The position numbers were made by a program, and so were the translations under genes. The notes beneath the pieces are model-generated. The model searched no databases and was not told the origin of the DNA. It saw nothing but the letters and a program-made list of their open reading frames with translations. A DNA stretch of 64,000 nucleotides from Moringa oleifera (lineage: Eukaryota; Streptophyta; Magnoliopsida; Brassicales; Moringaceae): NCBI GenBank assembly GCA_021397835.1, contig JAJFZO010000742.1, forward strand, positions 257,001-321,000, in the 5' to 3' direction. Shown piece by piece: positions 23,481-34,045 of this stretch. Each line of letters starts with the position of its first letter. The stretch's first letter is position 1.

Positions 23481-23499
23481 TTCTCTTTGTAGTGATGTG

Positions 23500-24790
23500 A
23501 TGATTTTGTTAGTTTATGTATATATTATTGTGTTTGTAGAATGAACAAGTTTACTGTAAAATGGATAGGCTTACTAATATGCTAGTTTGTTAGTTTGATA
23601 AATTTAGTGTATTAGATAAAAAATTGATTTACATTTATATTTTGGTTTATGCATATGAATTATAATTAAGATATTATTATTATTTTATAATTATTAAATT
23701 ATTATCTAATAATTATTATTTAATATTTTCATTTTTAATTACAAAATTATTATTTTAAAAATATATATATATATATATATATATTCTCTAAACCTTTTTT
23801 TATCACGATGAAAAATGTTTTGTTTAAAATAATGATTTTTTTTTCAAAAATATGATCAAATAATAAAAAATTAATAAGTCCATTTTTCTTAACAATCTTG
23901 GAAAAATTTTAAATTTTAAATGTTAAATAATTAAATTTATTTTAAATTTTTAAATAAATAAAAATTAATAGTTAATTATTTTTTATGATTTTTTAAAAAA
24001 ATATAAAGAAAGACGTATCATTAAATTATTAATAAAATATTATTGTTAAACAATTGTTATCTTATTAAATTTTTCTTTAAAATTCTTTGTAGAACATTGA
24101 TGAAAAATACAATTTCTTCATAGTGGCACAAGTAGATCTCTTCGTTAAAAAACGATTTTAATGAATTACAAAAAAAAAGACATCATTTTTTTGTAATTCA
24201 AAAATTTTGAAAAAAATGCATTTTTTTCACACTTTTATTATTTTTATATTTTAAAATTGAAAAAATTTATTCGTGAAAAATTTTTATTTTCTTGTGGTGA
24301 AAAAATAGAATCGAAACGTCAATTTTGATAATTTGCTCAAAATTTAAACGAGATAAATAACACGAAGTAGGAAATACAATCCGAAACTTGGCCACGTGAT
24401 GTTTAATATTCCCTCATATTTGTTTCAATGCAAAAAGAAAAATAAAAATTTTCCAATCAACATCTTCACCACTTCTGAGATTTTTGAATCTCGCGAGACA
24501 GTTATCATTCTTAAAAAAGTTTGGATAGCAATCCAAATATTATGGCTCTATCTTTTCTCCATTTTCTTTTAAACATCTTGTGTGATCTCAAAACACCTTT
24601 GAGAAGGAAACCTTGTGGAGAAAGTCTCACGTTTGTCAGCTAATAATGAAACCAAAACTTATAACATGCATGATATAATAAGGTAGCAATCACACAGCTA
24701 GCAGACCCTTTTATTTATGAACTTCACAGATACGCATACATAGCAAGCCTTGTTTTTTGTTTTAAACATAGATAAGGTAACATCAGAGGT
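23500..24790. other. AT-rich intergenic
   Basis: No coding frame. Contains an (AT)n run at 23756-23783 and low-complexity AT DNA. 24470-24790 is more balanced and forms the 3' flank of the P1 gene. Confidence 0.5.
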
Positions 24791-24855
24791 TATTCATTCC
24801 CTTCTGGGTCTGCATTCATATAGTAAAAGGCCTGCTTAGGCTCTTAGACACTAGG

Positions 24856-25245
24856 TTAGGCGAATTTGATAGGGCCACTGATGCCAGCATTGATCTTGTT
24901 ATTATCTCCAGTGGTGTTGTTTTGGGTGCCAATGTTGCTTTTGTTGTCGAAAGTCGGCCCTGACAGTTTGATGTCTCGTGGACCAATTCCAGATAAAGCA
25001 CCCTTCAGAGCAGCGGTGGGTGCTGGCGCCGCAGACCTGGATTGAGCAGAAGAGTTGGATTGGAACGACTGTCCTGGATGGCTGTCGGTAACCCAGTTGA
25101 AAACCCCACGAGCAACTCCGTGGATGGCACCATCCAGTGGGGCTAAAGGAAAAAGGAGCGTATCAGCTATCTGATGGGCCTGATCGAACCCTTGTTCAAT
25201 CGTGTCTCGCACCTGTCTCTTAACTTGAACGCTCGTCCCTTCCAT
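24856..25245 (-). CDS. P1: small protein with C-terminal Asn/Gly-rich module (unknown function)
   Basis: An intronless frame of 129 codons. Residues 1-31 form a predicted amphipathic helix (QVRDTIEQGFDQAHQ). Residues 32-59 are a conserved patch with FPLAP, GAIHGVARG, NW and TDSHPGQ. Residues 60-88 are a Ser/Ala/Pro linker. Residues 89-129 are an Asn/Gly-rich module starting GPRDIKLSGP and ending GISGPIKFA, with SNIG, QNNTTG and DNN between. The two SGP triplets are 28 residues apart. There is no signal peptide or membrane span. The start is supported by conservation with P2 (MxGTSVQV) and by a TATA box about 80 bp upstream. P2 and the broken P3 are same-strand paralogues. I do not recognise a named family. 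The module could form a beta-arch or amyloid-like fold, but this is speculation. Confidence 0.8.
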   Translation of the reverse strand: MEGTSVQVKRQVRDTIEQGFDQAHQIADTLLFPLAPLDGAIHGVARGVFNWVTDSHPGQSFQSNSSAQSRSAAPAPTAALKGALSGIGPRDIKLSGPTFDNKSNIGTQNNTTGDNNKINAGISGPIKFA

Positions 25246-25322
25246 TATTGAATGCTTGCTTCAGTGCTTCAATTCAGCTATCTCTGTTGCTTTGATACCT
25301 TCAAGGGACCTTGTTTATCTCT

Positions 25323-25330
25323 TTATATAA
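25323..25330 (-). promoter_or_regulatory. TATA box of P1
   Basis: TTATATAA, about 80 bp upstream of the P1 start codon. P2 has the equivalent at 27459-27466. Confidence 0.6.
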
Positions 25331-25392
25331 CATATGGACGCAGCTTAAAGGACTGTAACGGAGTTCCAGCTTAAGTGCAACGCTAACAATGG

Positions 25393-25412
25393 GATAAGAA
25401 AGAATCATCTTT
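25393..25412 (-). promoter_or_regulatory. Conserved upstream element GATAA...AGAATCATCTTT (P1)
   Basis: GATAAGAAAGAATCATCTTT in plus-strand reading, about 150 bp upstream of P1. The same element occurs twice upstream of P2 and once upstream of P3, while surrounding P1/P2 sequence is otherwise diverged, so it is a candidate transcription-factor site. Confidence 0.5.
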
Positions 25413-26947
25413 CTTGCTATGATTCTACTCTATAATTCCAGGACGAGAATCTGAAAGGGACAGGCAACATAAGAGGTCTATCAGGCAAGTATTCTGCTAC
25501 TTCTGTTCTCTCTGAAATGCCTGGAAATAACTAAGATAAGATGACGACAAGAATTATGTAATATGATTGAGTCATATCCCCTAACTGGTTTCATATACTA
25601 CAAGGCATAGGCAAATGTGACAAAATAAATGATGATTTATTCACAAAACACATTCCCTTTTTATAACTCTAACTTGATTATAAACTCAAATGACTATTGA
25701 AAGAGTGCATCTGAACTTAAAAGTTCATTGTGGGCAATCTAGTTCTTCAACCATATTAATAAACTATTTAAAATTATAATTGTAAAATTTAACTTAAATT
25801 CAACTAAATTATTACAATTAAAAAGTTTATACAATATTTATAATTTTGTACTTCCTCTGTAGAGGAAATTGACTAGAGGATAAGAAGGGATGACACATGA
25901 ATGATTCTCGACTTTGTAAAATGCATGTTACACATGGAATATTTGTCTGGAAATAGCACCTTACCTAACTCATTTTACCCAATAATTTTGACTTCAATGA
26001 CATTATACATTTTGTTTTGGTTTTTCATTGAAAGTTATGGGCTCTTCAATCAACTAATTCTTGGTTGATGAACCTCAAGAAAACCCATCAATTAATTAGA
26101 TGGAACAAAAAATGGTCTTAGCATGAAAGAATAAGTGAAGGGGAAGCACATTGACTAAAGAGCTAAGAACTTCATGAAAACTCTAATAAGGCTCTTGATT
26201 CTGGACATTAACTTGTCTAATGGTTAAGTATTGATTGATTGATCAGGCACATGTCATTTATCACCAGTATTACATCCAACTGTGATATTAGCCCGCAGGG
26301 AGGGGTGGGATGCAGTTCAGTCTTAAGCTATATATGATTGAAATTATGAGTTATCTTTAGAAAACTTGCTTGGATCAAAGATGATTATAGCAGCATAAGC
26401 AAACAAAGTCACACATTATTATTAATAAATAATTAAGCAAGCCTTTGGATAAACTGTCCGCACTATCAGTACTGTACACGTCACATGAGATATTAACTTA
26501 TTAATGGTCACCTAAAAGCCAGGCTGAACCAGATGGGTATTGTTGGTTTGCATAAAGAAGTTATTATCATTTTTATTTGCAAAAGCACTGCAACTATTCC
26601 ATGCTCATGCATTCCTTCTGATCATAAAGAAAAGAAAAAAAAAAAAGAATTTGGTATCAAGGAAACCACCAAGGTTGAAAAAAGAAGTACAATTATTGTA
26701 ATAATATTGCCAAGACTAAAAGAGGCTAGAAGTAGCAGAAGAAGCTAATAGTTAATTAGAAAGCCCATGAATGTAATTAAACAACTGCAGATTTATAGCA
26801 GACCTTGTTTATTTATAACAGTCATAGACATGCATACATATAAGAAACATGATTTCCTTACATATATATAGTTAGCTACATTATAAGCATGCAGCAGTGA
26901 AGATTATTCATTACTACTCTTATGGGTTATGGATATGCTGCATTGAC

Positions 26948-27370
26948 TTAGAACAGACGCATGAAGTTCACAGGGCCACTGATTCCAGAATCAACTGTGT
27001 TGTTATTGCCAGTGGTGTTGTTTTGGACGCCGATGTTGGAACAATTTTTGAAATTAGGCCCTGATATTTCAATATCTCTTGGACCTACGTGAAAGTCATC
27101 ATCATCATTGCTGCAGACACCGTCAGGCTGCGGTGAGTCTGAAGGAGTGCATTTAGTTGGTGGAGATTTGGGCGCAGGGACACACTGGGCTTGCTGTCCA
27201 GGGTGGCTGTCAGTGAGCCAGTTGTATGCTCCCCGAGCAGCACCGTGAACAGCACCCTGGACTGGGGCCAAAGGGAAGGTGAATAAATCAGTTGCACGGT
27301 GCACCCTGTCAAACTCTTGTTCAATTGTGTCCCTCACTTGGTTCCTAACCTGAACGCTGGTCCCGGCCAT
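26948..27370 (-). CDS. P2: paralogue of P1, C-terminal Asn/Gly-rich module (unknown function)
   Basis: An intronless frame of 140 codons. Residues 1-59 are about two-thirds identical to P1 with no gap (same MxGTSVQV start, QVRDTIEQ, FPLAP, TDSHPGQ). Residues 60-96 are a different linker, rich in Pro, Ser and Cys, with four Asp in a row (DDDD). Residues 96-136 repeat the P1 module (GPRDIEISGP, SNIGVQNNTTGNNN, GISGPVNF), again with 28 residues between SGP triplets, and four extra residues (MRLF) end the protein. The module is better conserved than the linker, so selection probably acts on both ends. A TATA box lies about 90 bp upstream, and two copies of the shared GATAA/AGAATCATCTTT element lie farther up. 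There is no signal peptide or membrane segment. Family and function are unknown. Confidence 0.8.
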   Translation of the reverse strand: MAGTSVQVRNQVRDTIEQEFDRVHRATDLFTFPLAPVQGAVHGAARGAYNWLTDSHPGQQAQCVPAPKSPPTKCTPSDSPQPDGVCSNDDDDFHVGPRDIEISGPNFKNCSNIGVQNNTTGNNNTVDSGISGPVNFMRLF

Positions 27371-27458
27371 AGTAGATGAAACCCTTGTGTGATCCTTCTG
27401 GTCAGCTGCCTCTCTTGCTTTGTTTTATTTCTACACAGGGAACTTAACCACATAGCCC

Positions 27459-27466
27459 TTTATATA
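27459..27466 (-). promoter_or_regulatory. TATA box of P2
   Basis: TTTATATA on the plus strand (TATATAAA on the coding strand), about 90 bp before the ATG. Confidence 0.6.
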
Positions 27467-27523
27467 GAAGCAGTTTTTAAAACTATACATAGAGCTTTGG
27501 CTTAGATGCTGCTCTGCCAACTT

Positions 27524-27602
27524 GATAAGGAAGAATCATCTTTGTAAATGATTCTATGCCAGGCATTTACACGAGATCACTGGATAACAAAGAATCATCT
27601 TT
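27524..27602 (-). promoter_or_regulatory. Two copies of the conserved upstream element (P2)
   Basis: GATAAGGAAGAATCATCTTT (about 27524-27543) and GATAACAAAGAATCATCTTT (about 27583-27602), 59 bp apart. They match the single copies upstream of P1 and P3. Confidence 0.55.
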
Positions 27603-27974
27603 GGAAATTAAGTGATTCTGCCATACCTTTATACCACATCTACAAAGAGCGCAGGACTAGAATCCGATAGTAGCAAGTAGTACTATTGACTGATACTCTT
27701 GTCTCAGGTATGCTTAGGGAATAAGTTTGGCAAATAAGTAACATGGCATCATTTGGTTTAGACCACCAATTTATTGAAACATCTTTTAATTTGTTCTTTT
27801 TCTAATTTCATAGTTTTCCATGTTTGGTTTATTTATATAAGTTGAAGAATTCGGTTGAGAGTTTGAATTAAACAAAAAGAAAAAGACAAAAAACAAAAAG
27901 AGTTTTGGATCTCTTATGACATCCTTGTAGTAAAATATTTAAATATCTATATATAAAAGTTTGTTATAAAGTAA

Positions 27975-28827
27975 TAGCATGTTTGATTCGTGGAATAGAA
28001 TAAAGAAAGAATAGAAAATGTGTTATTTGGGAATAGAAAAGAAAAGGAATAGAAAAGAATAAGTATTATTATATTTGGTTTATTGAAATTGAATAGAGTA
28101 TCAATTTATTTTTATGCGTTTGGTTCATTAAAGAATAAAGTAGGAAAGTAATTGAAGCAAGTTTAAAAAACTAGTATATCATTCAATTAAATTAATTATA
28201 ATTTAATTAATTTTTATTAAAATAATATTAATTAATAAATATTTTATAATAATAAATTATTATAAAATAATATTAATTAATAAATATATTAATAATTATT
28301 TTGATTTTTAAATATTAAAATTATAAAATTAAAATTAAAATTAATTAATATTTTAATAAAAGTAATATTTCTAATTTTTTTCTTTTTTGGTAAATTATTT
28401 AAAAAATAAAAATGTTATTATTATAAAATAATATTAATTAAATAATATGTTAATAATTATTTTTTATTTTTAAATATTAATATTACAAAATTAAATTTAA
28501 TATTAATTAATATTTTAATAATAATAATATATTTTATTTTTTGATAAATTATTAAAAAAATAAAAAAATAAAATTATTATATATATGATAGTAATTTAAA
28601 AATTTTATTAAGGGTATGTTGGGAATAAAAAAATATAACAATTTTTTGTCTTCATGGAATAGCTATTCCGAGAGTTCACTTCAGAATAACTATTTCAAGT
28701 TTTCAAGGAATAGAAATTTCTCAAAGAATTATAATTTTGTAATAAAAATGAATCAGATATTGGAAAAGCAATTCCATACAAAGTAAAGTAGGAAAAGAAT
28801 TGGTATTCCTGCCAACCAAACATGTTG
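27975..28827. mobile_element. MITE-like element with TAA target duplication (PIF/Harbinger type)
   Basis: The left end TAGCATGTTTGATT... and the right end, which reads CAACATGTTTGGTTGGC on the minus strand, form an imperfect terminal inverted repeat. TAA immediately flanks both sides (27972-27974 and 28828-28830). The TWA target duplication is the hallmark of PIF/Harbinger elements. The interior (28180-28600) is AT-rich with no transposase. Length is 853 bp. Confidence 0.6.
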
Positions 28828-29079
28828 TAAGTGTATTGGTCAAGTAATCTTGGTTTCCTACTTTGCTTCAAACCCTTCATTAATGATCCAACACTACATA
28901 GCTACATATGGTAATAATTAGTATGAAGAAGACTTTTACAAAATAAATTTTTACAGAGAATTATAGTACTATCTATATAAGCCACGAACTTAGAGAATTA
29001 TAGAGATATGCTGTCGAAATTTTTACAAAATAAATTAAAAAATGATCTACCATGTTCTTCACATGCATCTGTATTCTTG

Positions 29080-31460
29080 AATGATATAGGACCACATACC
29101 TTTGAACTTCGGATAGTATGCATATTTTATATATACATACTTGTAGGATACCCTTTTTGACATAATAATGGATAAAACTTGGATGCTTATTGATAGAAGG
29201 TTAGAAGAGTATGATAAAAGTACCTTTATCATAATCACATTTTTCGATTTAAAATGCTGAGAACTATGACTTTATATGTTGTCCATGTACTGAATGTAGT
29301 AATATGAAATGTGGTATTGCACATAAGAAATGAGATCATTTGTTTTAATTAATGGAGTTGATCATAGCTATCAGAATTAGGTATGGCATGGAAAAGAGTC
29401 TGTATTCATATCTTTCATAAATAAGAATTCTAGAGTTGAACAAAAAGTTGTCCATAAAAAAGTTGTTGATAGCATAATAGAGATAGTGCTTGAGGCTTTC
29501 ACTGAAGTATGATAGTAATTTATATTATTTTGAAAGATTACTTAGAGATACTGAAAAACTTCTGTACCCTAAAATGGTAAAATTCACCAAATTATCTACT
29601 TTAATGAAACTTTACAATTTGACAGTAAAATACAATTAGTAGTTTGACCAATGTTTCGATGAACTACTATAATTAGTTTTTGAATTGTTATCTAAAAATA
29701 ACAAGATACTTGTTTCCATGTATGAGGTAAAGAAAACTTTAAATGCATTGCGTATAGATTATGAAAAGATACATTTGTGTCTAAATAACTACATTTTATA
29801 TCGAAATGAGTATTAATATGAGAATAATTTCCTATTTGTAGTGTTTTCAAATGAAAAGACAGAATAATAAAGAAATTAAGCAAATGGTGCCTATAAAGAT
29901 GTTATGGTAATTTCATCCATATCTAAATTTAAAATAATGTTTAGATGCTTTGAAATATCAAAATAGCTCACATGGAATTTGAGAAAAAGAAAGGTATATG
30001 GTTAATTAAGGCATCCATTAGATACGTCTTCTTGAAAGTTAATAGATTTCATATGCCCAGAATTTGCATATGAACTGTGAAAGTTTAGGTTTGCCATTTT
30101 GGCGGATGAAATCAACCAATGTAGTTTCTTAAGTAGTCGTTATAGTTGTTGGCCTATAGTTATGATGACATATAATTTAACACCATAGTTAACAAAGAAC
30201 AGAAAGTTCATAATGTTTATACTATTGATATCGGATCTTAAATAACTTGAAAATAACATTGATGTTTATTTGGCATCGTTAGTAGAAGATTTAAAGATGT
30301 TGCAGGAGACTGGTATTCAAATTTATGATGCATACCACAGGGAGTCATTTAACTTGCAAGCTGTGTTAATGTAGACAATTAATGACTTTCCCACATTTGG
30401 TAATTTGTCTAGTTTCATAGTGAAAATATACCATGTATGGCGTCCCATATGTGGCGAAAGCACTCATGCATGTTGTTAATTTGTTGCATAATAAAAAGAT
30501 ATCATTTATGGGACACAGAAGATTTTTACCTCGAAATCACATATACCAAAAACAAAATAAGAAGGCATTCAACGGGGAACAAAATTCATAATTGCCTTAC
30601 CTCTATTAACTAGTGATGAAATATTAGCGAAAGTTCACGAAATGCGATAGGATGGGCTAAGTCAAAGAAACAATGTATGCGAAATAATAAGGACATTGTC
30701 TCATTATGTTGGAATTGAAGAAGAAATTAATGTTCATTGAATTGCCATATTGAAAACCGTTACATGTCAGACACATACTTGATGCACATAAAGAAAAATG
30801 TATGTGACAATCTCATAAGAACCGTGCTTGATAGTTTTGACGAATCCAAAAATAGTCTTTCTGCTAAAAAGGATCTTGAAATGAGTTTATGATGTAAATT
30901 GTACGACTTGAAGTTTCACGATTGTCACACATTAATGCAATAGTTGTTACCTATCATATTATGAGAGTTATTACCTAAACATGTCAAATATGCACTTATA
31001 AGATTTTAAATGTTCTTCAACCTTTTATGCCAAAAAGTAATTAATGTTTTCAAGCTAGATGATATACAAAGTGAACTGCTAACAACTTTATGCTTATTGG
31101 AGAAGTATTTTCTTTCAAATTTTTTGACATTATAATTTATCTTACTATTTATTTAATTAAAGAAGTAAATTAATGCGGTTCAGTGTACTCACGGTGGATG
31201 TATCTATTTGGAAGATACATGAAAGTATTGAAGGAATACATGTGAAATTGTGGGATGTAATGCCGAAGCATACATACCAAAAAAAAACATTAAAATTATG
31301 TTCTGATCGAACTTAGAGGCCATTGAGATTCTTATAAGAAAGAATATTTATGATCATTCAACTCATAATAAAAAACTATTGTTTGGTAATTGTGTTGAGG
31401 AAGTTATTGGAGAGCACAGGGAACAACAATATATACTTTATTTATCAACAATATAAGTTG
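29080..31460 (+). pseudogene. CACTA element A: tnp2 transposase relic
   Basis: Reading the plus strand with frameshifts: MDKTWMLIDRRLEEYDK at about 29170 and CCPCTECSNMKCG at about 29283 are the transposase-associated zinc-binding domain. NIDVYLASLVEDLKMLQETG and IQIYDAYHRESFNLQAVL (about 30255-30370) and TINDFPTFGNLS are the tnp2 core. NVCDNLIRTVLDS (about 30807) and CHTLMQ...LLP (about 30925) are the downstream DUF4218-type region. YSRWMYLFGRYMKVLKEYM is near 31185-31240. Many stops and frameshifts make it non-functional. The 5' flank (29080-29170) also matches the flank of the minus-strand element at 50.8-50.9 kb. The element sits between P2 and P3, so it inserted into the P cluster. Confidence 0.8.
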
Positions 31461-31469
31461 TTAGCGGAC

Positions 31470-31915
31470 TTATGGAAAGATTCTCAAGAAACAAGTCCGT
31501 CACTCTCTTAGATTCTCTAATTAACAGGACTAATGATACTCGTTGATCACCATGATGATAATATATATATTTATTATCCAATATTTATAATTTACTCTTC
31601 TGCAATAAACCTCAATGAGTCTTCAAGTTAATCATTTCTAAGTTGTCGGTTGCATGATAGTCTCTCCTCGTACAGAGGTTTTTCTAAACAACTTTTGATA
31701 CGAAAGTTTTTCTAAGTCATGAATTAAACTATAACTATCAATATAATCACACCATTTTAAGATTCTTATGTGACTGTAAAACATTGAATTAGTTTCGACC
31801 TAAAACCAACAGTACCGTATTTTATATGTCAGGCCTTAGGCTTAGTTTCTTATGAGACTGCCACATTCTACTTCTACATTTAAAATCTCTAAGTTACTTT
31901 TCTTTGCAATTTTCC
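31470..31915. other. Intergenic between CACTA relic and P3
   Basis: No open frame. The right side may be the worn 3' flank of P3. Confidence 0.4.
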
Positions 31916-31917
31916 CT

Positions 31918-32238
31918 CTAGGCCTTTTCTCCCAAAGTTTTTGTTATTTTTGTTATAGAAAGTAGATGTCTCTTCAACCAATCCCATAGAAAAGCGCTCT
32001 TGGGAGCATCTATTGGTGGCACCAAAGCCCTACGTTGAGCAGAAGAGTTGGGTTGGTACCATTGTCCTGGATGGCTGTCAGTGACCCAGTTGAAAGCCCC
32101 ACAAGCGACTCCGTGGATGGCACTATCAACTGGGGCTAAAGTGAAAAGTAAGCACATCGGGCTCCCTGATACACCTGACAAACCCTTGTTCAATCTTGTG
32201 TCTCTCCTGGCTCTTAACTTGAATGCTTGTCCAGGCAT
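31918..32238 (-). pseudogene. P3: broken paralogue of P1
   Basis: The minus-strand ATG at 32238 opens a frame whose middle is clearly P1: LAPVDSAIHGVACGAFNWVT followed by DSHPGQ, and PNSSAQ. The N-terminal helix is scrambled by small indels (SVQVKRQVRDTIEQ is not readable). After the linker the frame shifts: the GIGPRDI junction survives only in another frame with a stop in place of Pro. The whole C-terminal Asn/Gly module is missing. The R of ARG is Cys here. The upstream block (32255-33400) is a good duplicate of the P1 upstream block, including the GATAA...AGAATC(G)TCTTT element at 32383-32401. It is a relic of a once complete copy. Confidence 0.8.
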
Positions 32239-32254
32239 TATCAAACCCTTGTTT

Positions 32255-33400
32255 CAGTTTTTCAATTCTGCTATCTCTACTGCTTTGATACCTTCAAGGG
32301 AACTTGTTCAGCTCTATAACATATTGATGCAGCTTAAAGGACTGTGATGGAGTTCCAGCTTAAATGCAACGCTAACAATGGGATAAAAAAGAATCGTCTT
32401 TCTTGCTAATGATTATACTCTCCATTTTCGAGAAAGAGAATCTGAAAGCAACAGGCGATGCAAGATGCGTATCAGGCAAGTATTCTGCTACTTCTTTTTC
32501 TGATATGCTTGGAAACAACTAAGAGAAGATAATTAAAAGAATTGGGTGAGATGCTTGCATCAATATTCCCTAAGTGGTTTGATGGTTTCTGTAAGGCCGG
32601 AAAAGAGATCAAATAAAGGATGATTTATTCGCAAAACACCACCTTTGGTTTTAGTCAAATGATTAGTGAAAGAATGCATATGAAGTTCAAAATTCATTAA
32701 AACCAAACTTCTTGGAAATTAATGAAGGTTGTATTCACTGTTTTGTCTAATGAGACTATATTTTTTGTGGTAAGTCTTGAGAGAAAACCAACCAGGGTCT
32801 AAGAAGGGGTGTAACCTGAAAGGTTTCATCTTCTATAATATGCATGTTAGACATTAAGATTCTCTGCAAATAGTAGCTTAACGTTCCTCATTTTCTAACA
32901 AAATATAAGAAATTTTGCCTTCAAAGGTAAAAAGTTCTGTTTTGGTTTTTCGCTGAAGAACATATTCAAATCATTGGCTCATCAATATAATTAAACTATT
33001 GTTGGTTGATGAGCCCCAATAACATCCATGAATCAGTTAACTGGAACAAAATGCTGTCTGCCTAAAATACGAAGTGATGGGGACATGCCTTAACGAGGTC
33101 CAAGAGCTTCATGAGAGCACATAATTAGGCTCTTGATTCCATAAATTAACTTGTCTAATGGTAAGGTAGCAATTGATCAAGCACATATCGTTTTATCTCC
33201 TATATTACACCCAAGTATGATGATATACATGGCAATGCAGGGAGGGGTGAAGTTCTATTCAGTCTTTAGATGTATATGATTGATTTTCACTACTTATATG
33301 AATATATGAATGATCTTTAGAAAGTTGCATCAAAGCTGATTATAGCAGCATGTGCAAACAAAGTAAGCAAGGCATGACAGGAACAAAGAGTTTGTGGCCG
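32255..33400. repeat. Duplicated upstream block, copy 2 (of P3)
   Basis: Counterpart of 25250-26520. Its distal part (33225-33400, containing GCAATGCAGGGAGGGGTG, GATTATAGCAGCATGTGCAA and AAAGAGTTTGTGGCC) is found again at 57912-58115. Confidence 0.8.
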
Positions 33401-33409
33401 TATGCAGTA

Positions 33410-34045
33410 TCTTCAACTCATGGTAGCGAGAAAAAGAGAAACTCAAGGGGCCTGCTCCTTTTTGGATGGTTGGACAAGGATATATGGAATAAACAAGGAG
33501 GTTATCATTTCTTTTGGACAGTACCATCCACAACTTAAAACTATTTTGCAGGCAGAACATTTGGTATAGCTATATTGTTATAGAGATAATGAATTTTTAA
33601 ACTAATCCTCTTGATCATGTCATATATGAAGATGTTGGTAAAGCTATAAATGCCTAATTAGGAAGATGTAAGCATTATATATACAGGAATTAGTCTCATC
33701 TCTCATCAAGTGACAGCAAAATCAAATTCAAGTTATACATATGATGTCTTGTCAAGCAGATGTAGAAGTCCAAATCAAATAAATATTTTTTGGCTCCAAA
33801 AAGCATTCACAAATAATTGGTCAGAGTATTTTCTATGGTCAAAATTTGATTATTCTTACTGAATTATCAGTTTGGTGTGGATTCTATTCTCTAATTATTT
33901 ACAGGTAGAAAGTTATATGATGAAATCATGACCAAGAAATATATTCTTTCTTGTTGAGATGGTAGCGTTGCAGTTAAGCTGAAGCTCTAGAGTCCTTGAG
34001 CTGCTTCTTGACTTTCTGAGGGACTGAAACAAGGGTTTGATAATA
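33410..34045 (+). repeat. Upstream block of P4, duplicated at 51925-52466
   Basis: Nearly collinear with 51925-52466 (GAGAAAAAGAGAAACTCAAGGGGCCT; AAGATGTTGGTAAAGCTATAAATGCC; AATTGGTCAGAGTATTTTCTATGGTC). It contains ATTATATATAC at 33674-33684, a possible TATA box followed by TCTCATCTCTCATCAAG. If used, the leader to the ATG at 34046 would be about 350 bp. Confidence 0.75.

Larger units (their letters stand above)
21144..23494 (+). mobile_element. CACTA element D, 3' part, terminus at 23494
   Basis: TTCTCTTTGTAGTG ending at 23494 is a classic CACTA 3' terminus (reverse complement CACTACAAAGAGAA). The preceding 22970-23480 is packed with diverged direct and inverted repeats around TGACGCAC, CGTCAGTAAAA and GTCGGTATAAG. 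The plus-strand transposase tail at 21511-21843 agrees in orientation. No left terminus was identified; the left limit given is only the neighbouring terminus. Confidence 0.55.
25250..26520. repeat. Duplicated upstream block, copy 1 (of P1)
   Basis: Alignable by eye, with gaps, to 32255-33400 upstream of P3. Shared text includes GCTTTGATACCTTCAAGG, GCAGCTTAAAGGACTGT, GCTAACAATGGGATAA, AGGCAAGTATTCTGCTACTT, GGCTCTTGATTC, AACTTGTCTAATGGT and GCAGGGAGGGGTG. This shows that P1 and P3 arose by a segmental duplication including at least 1.2 kb of upstream DNA. Confidence 0.8.

Noticed and set aside
32048..32347. 99-codon plus-strand frame opposite P3
   Set aside because: Antisense shadow of the P1-like sequence.
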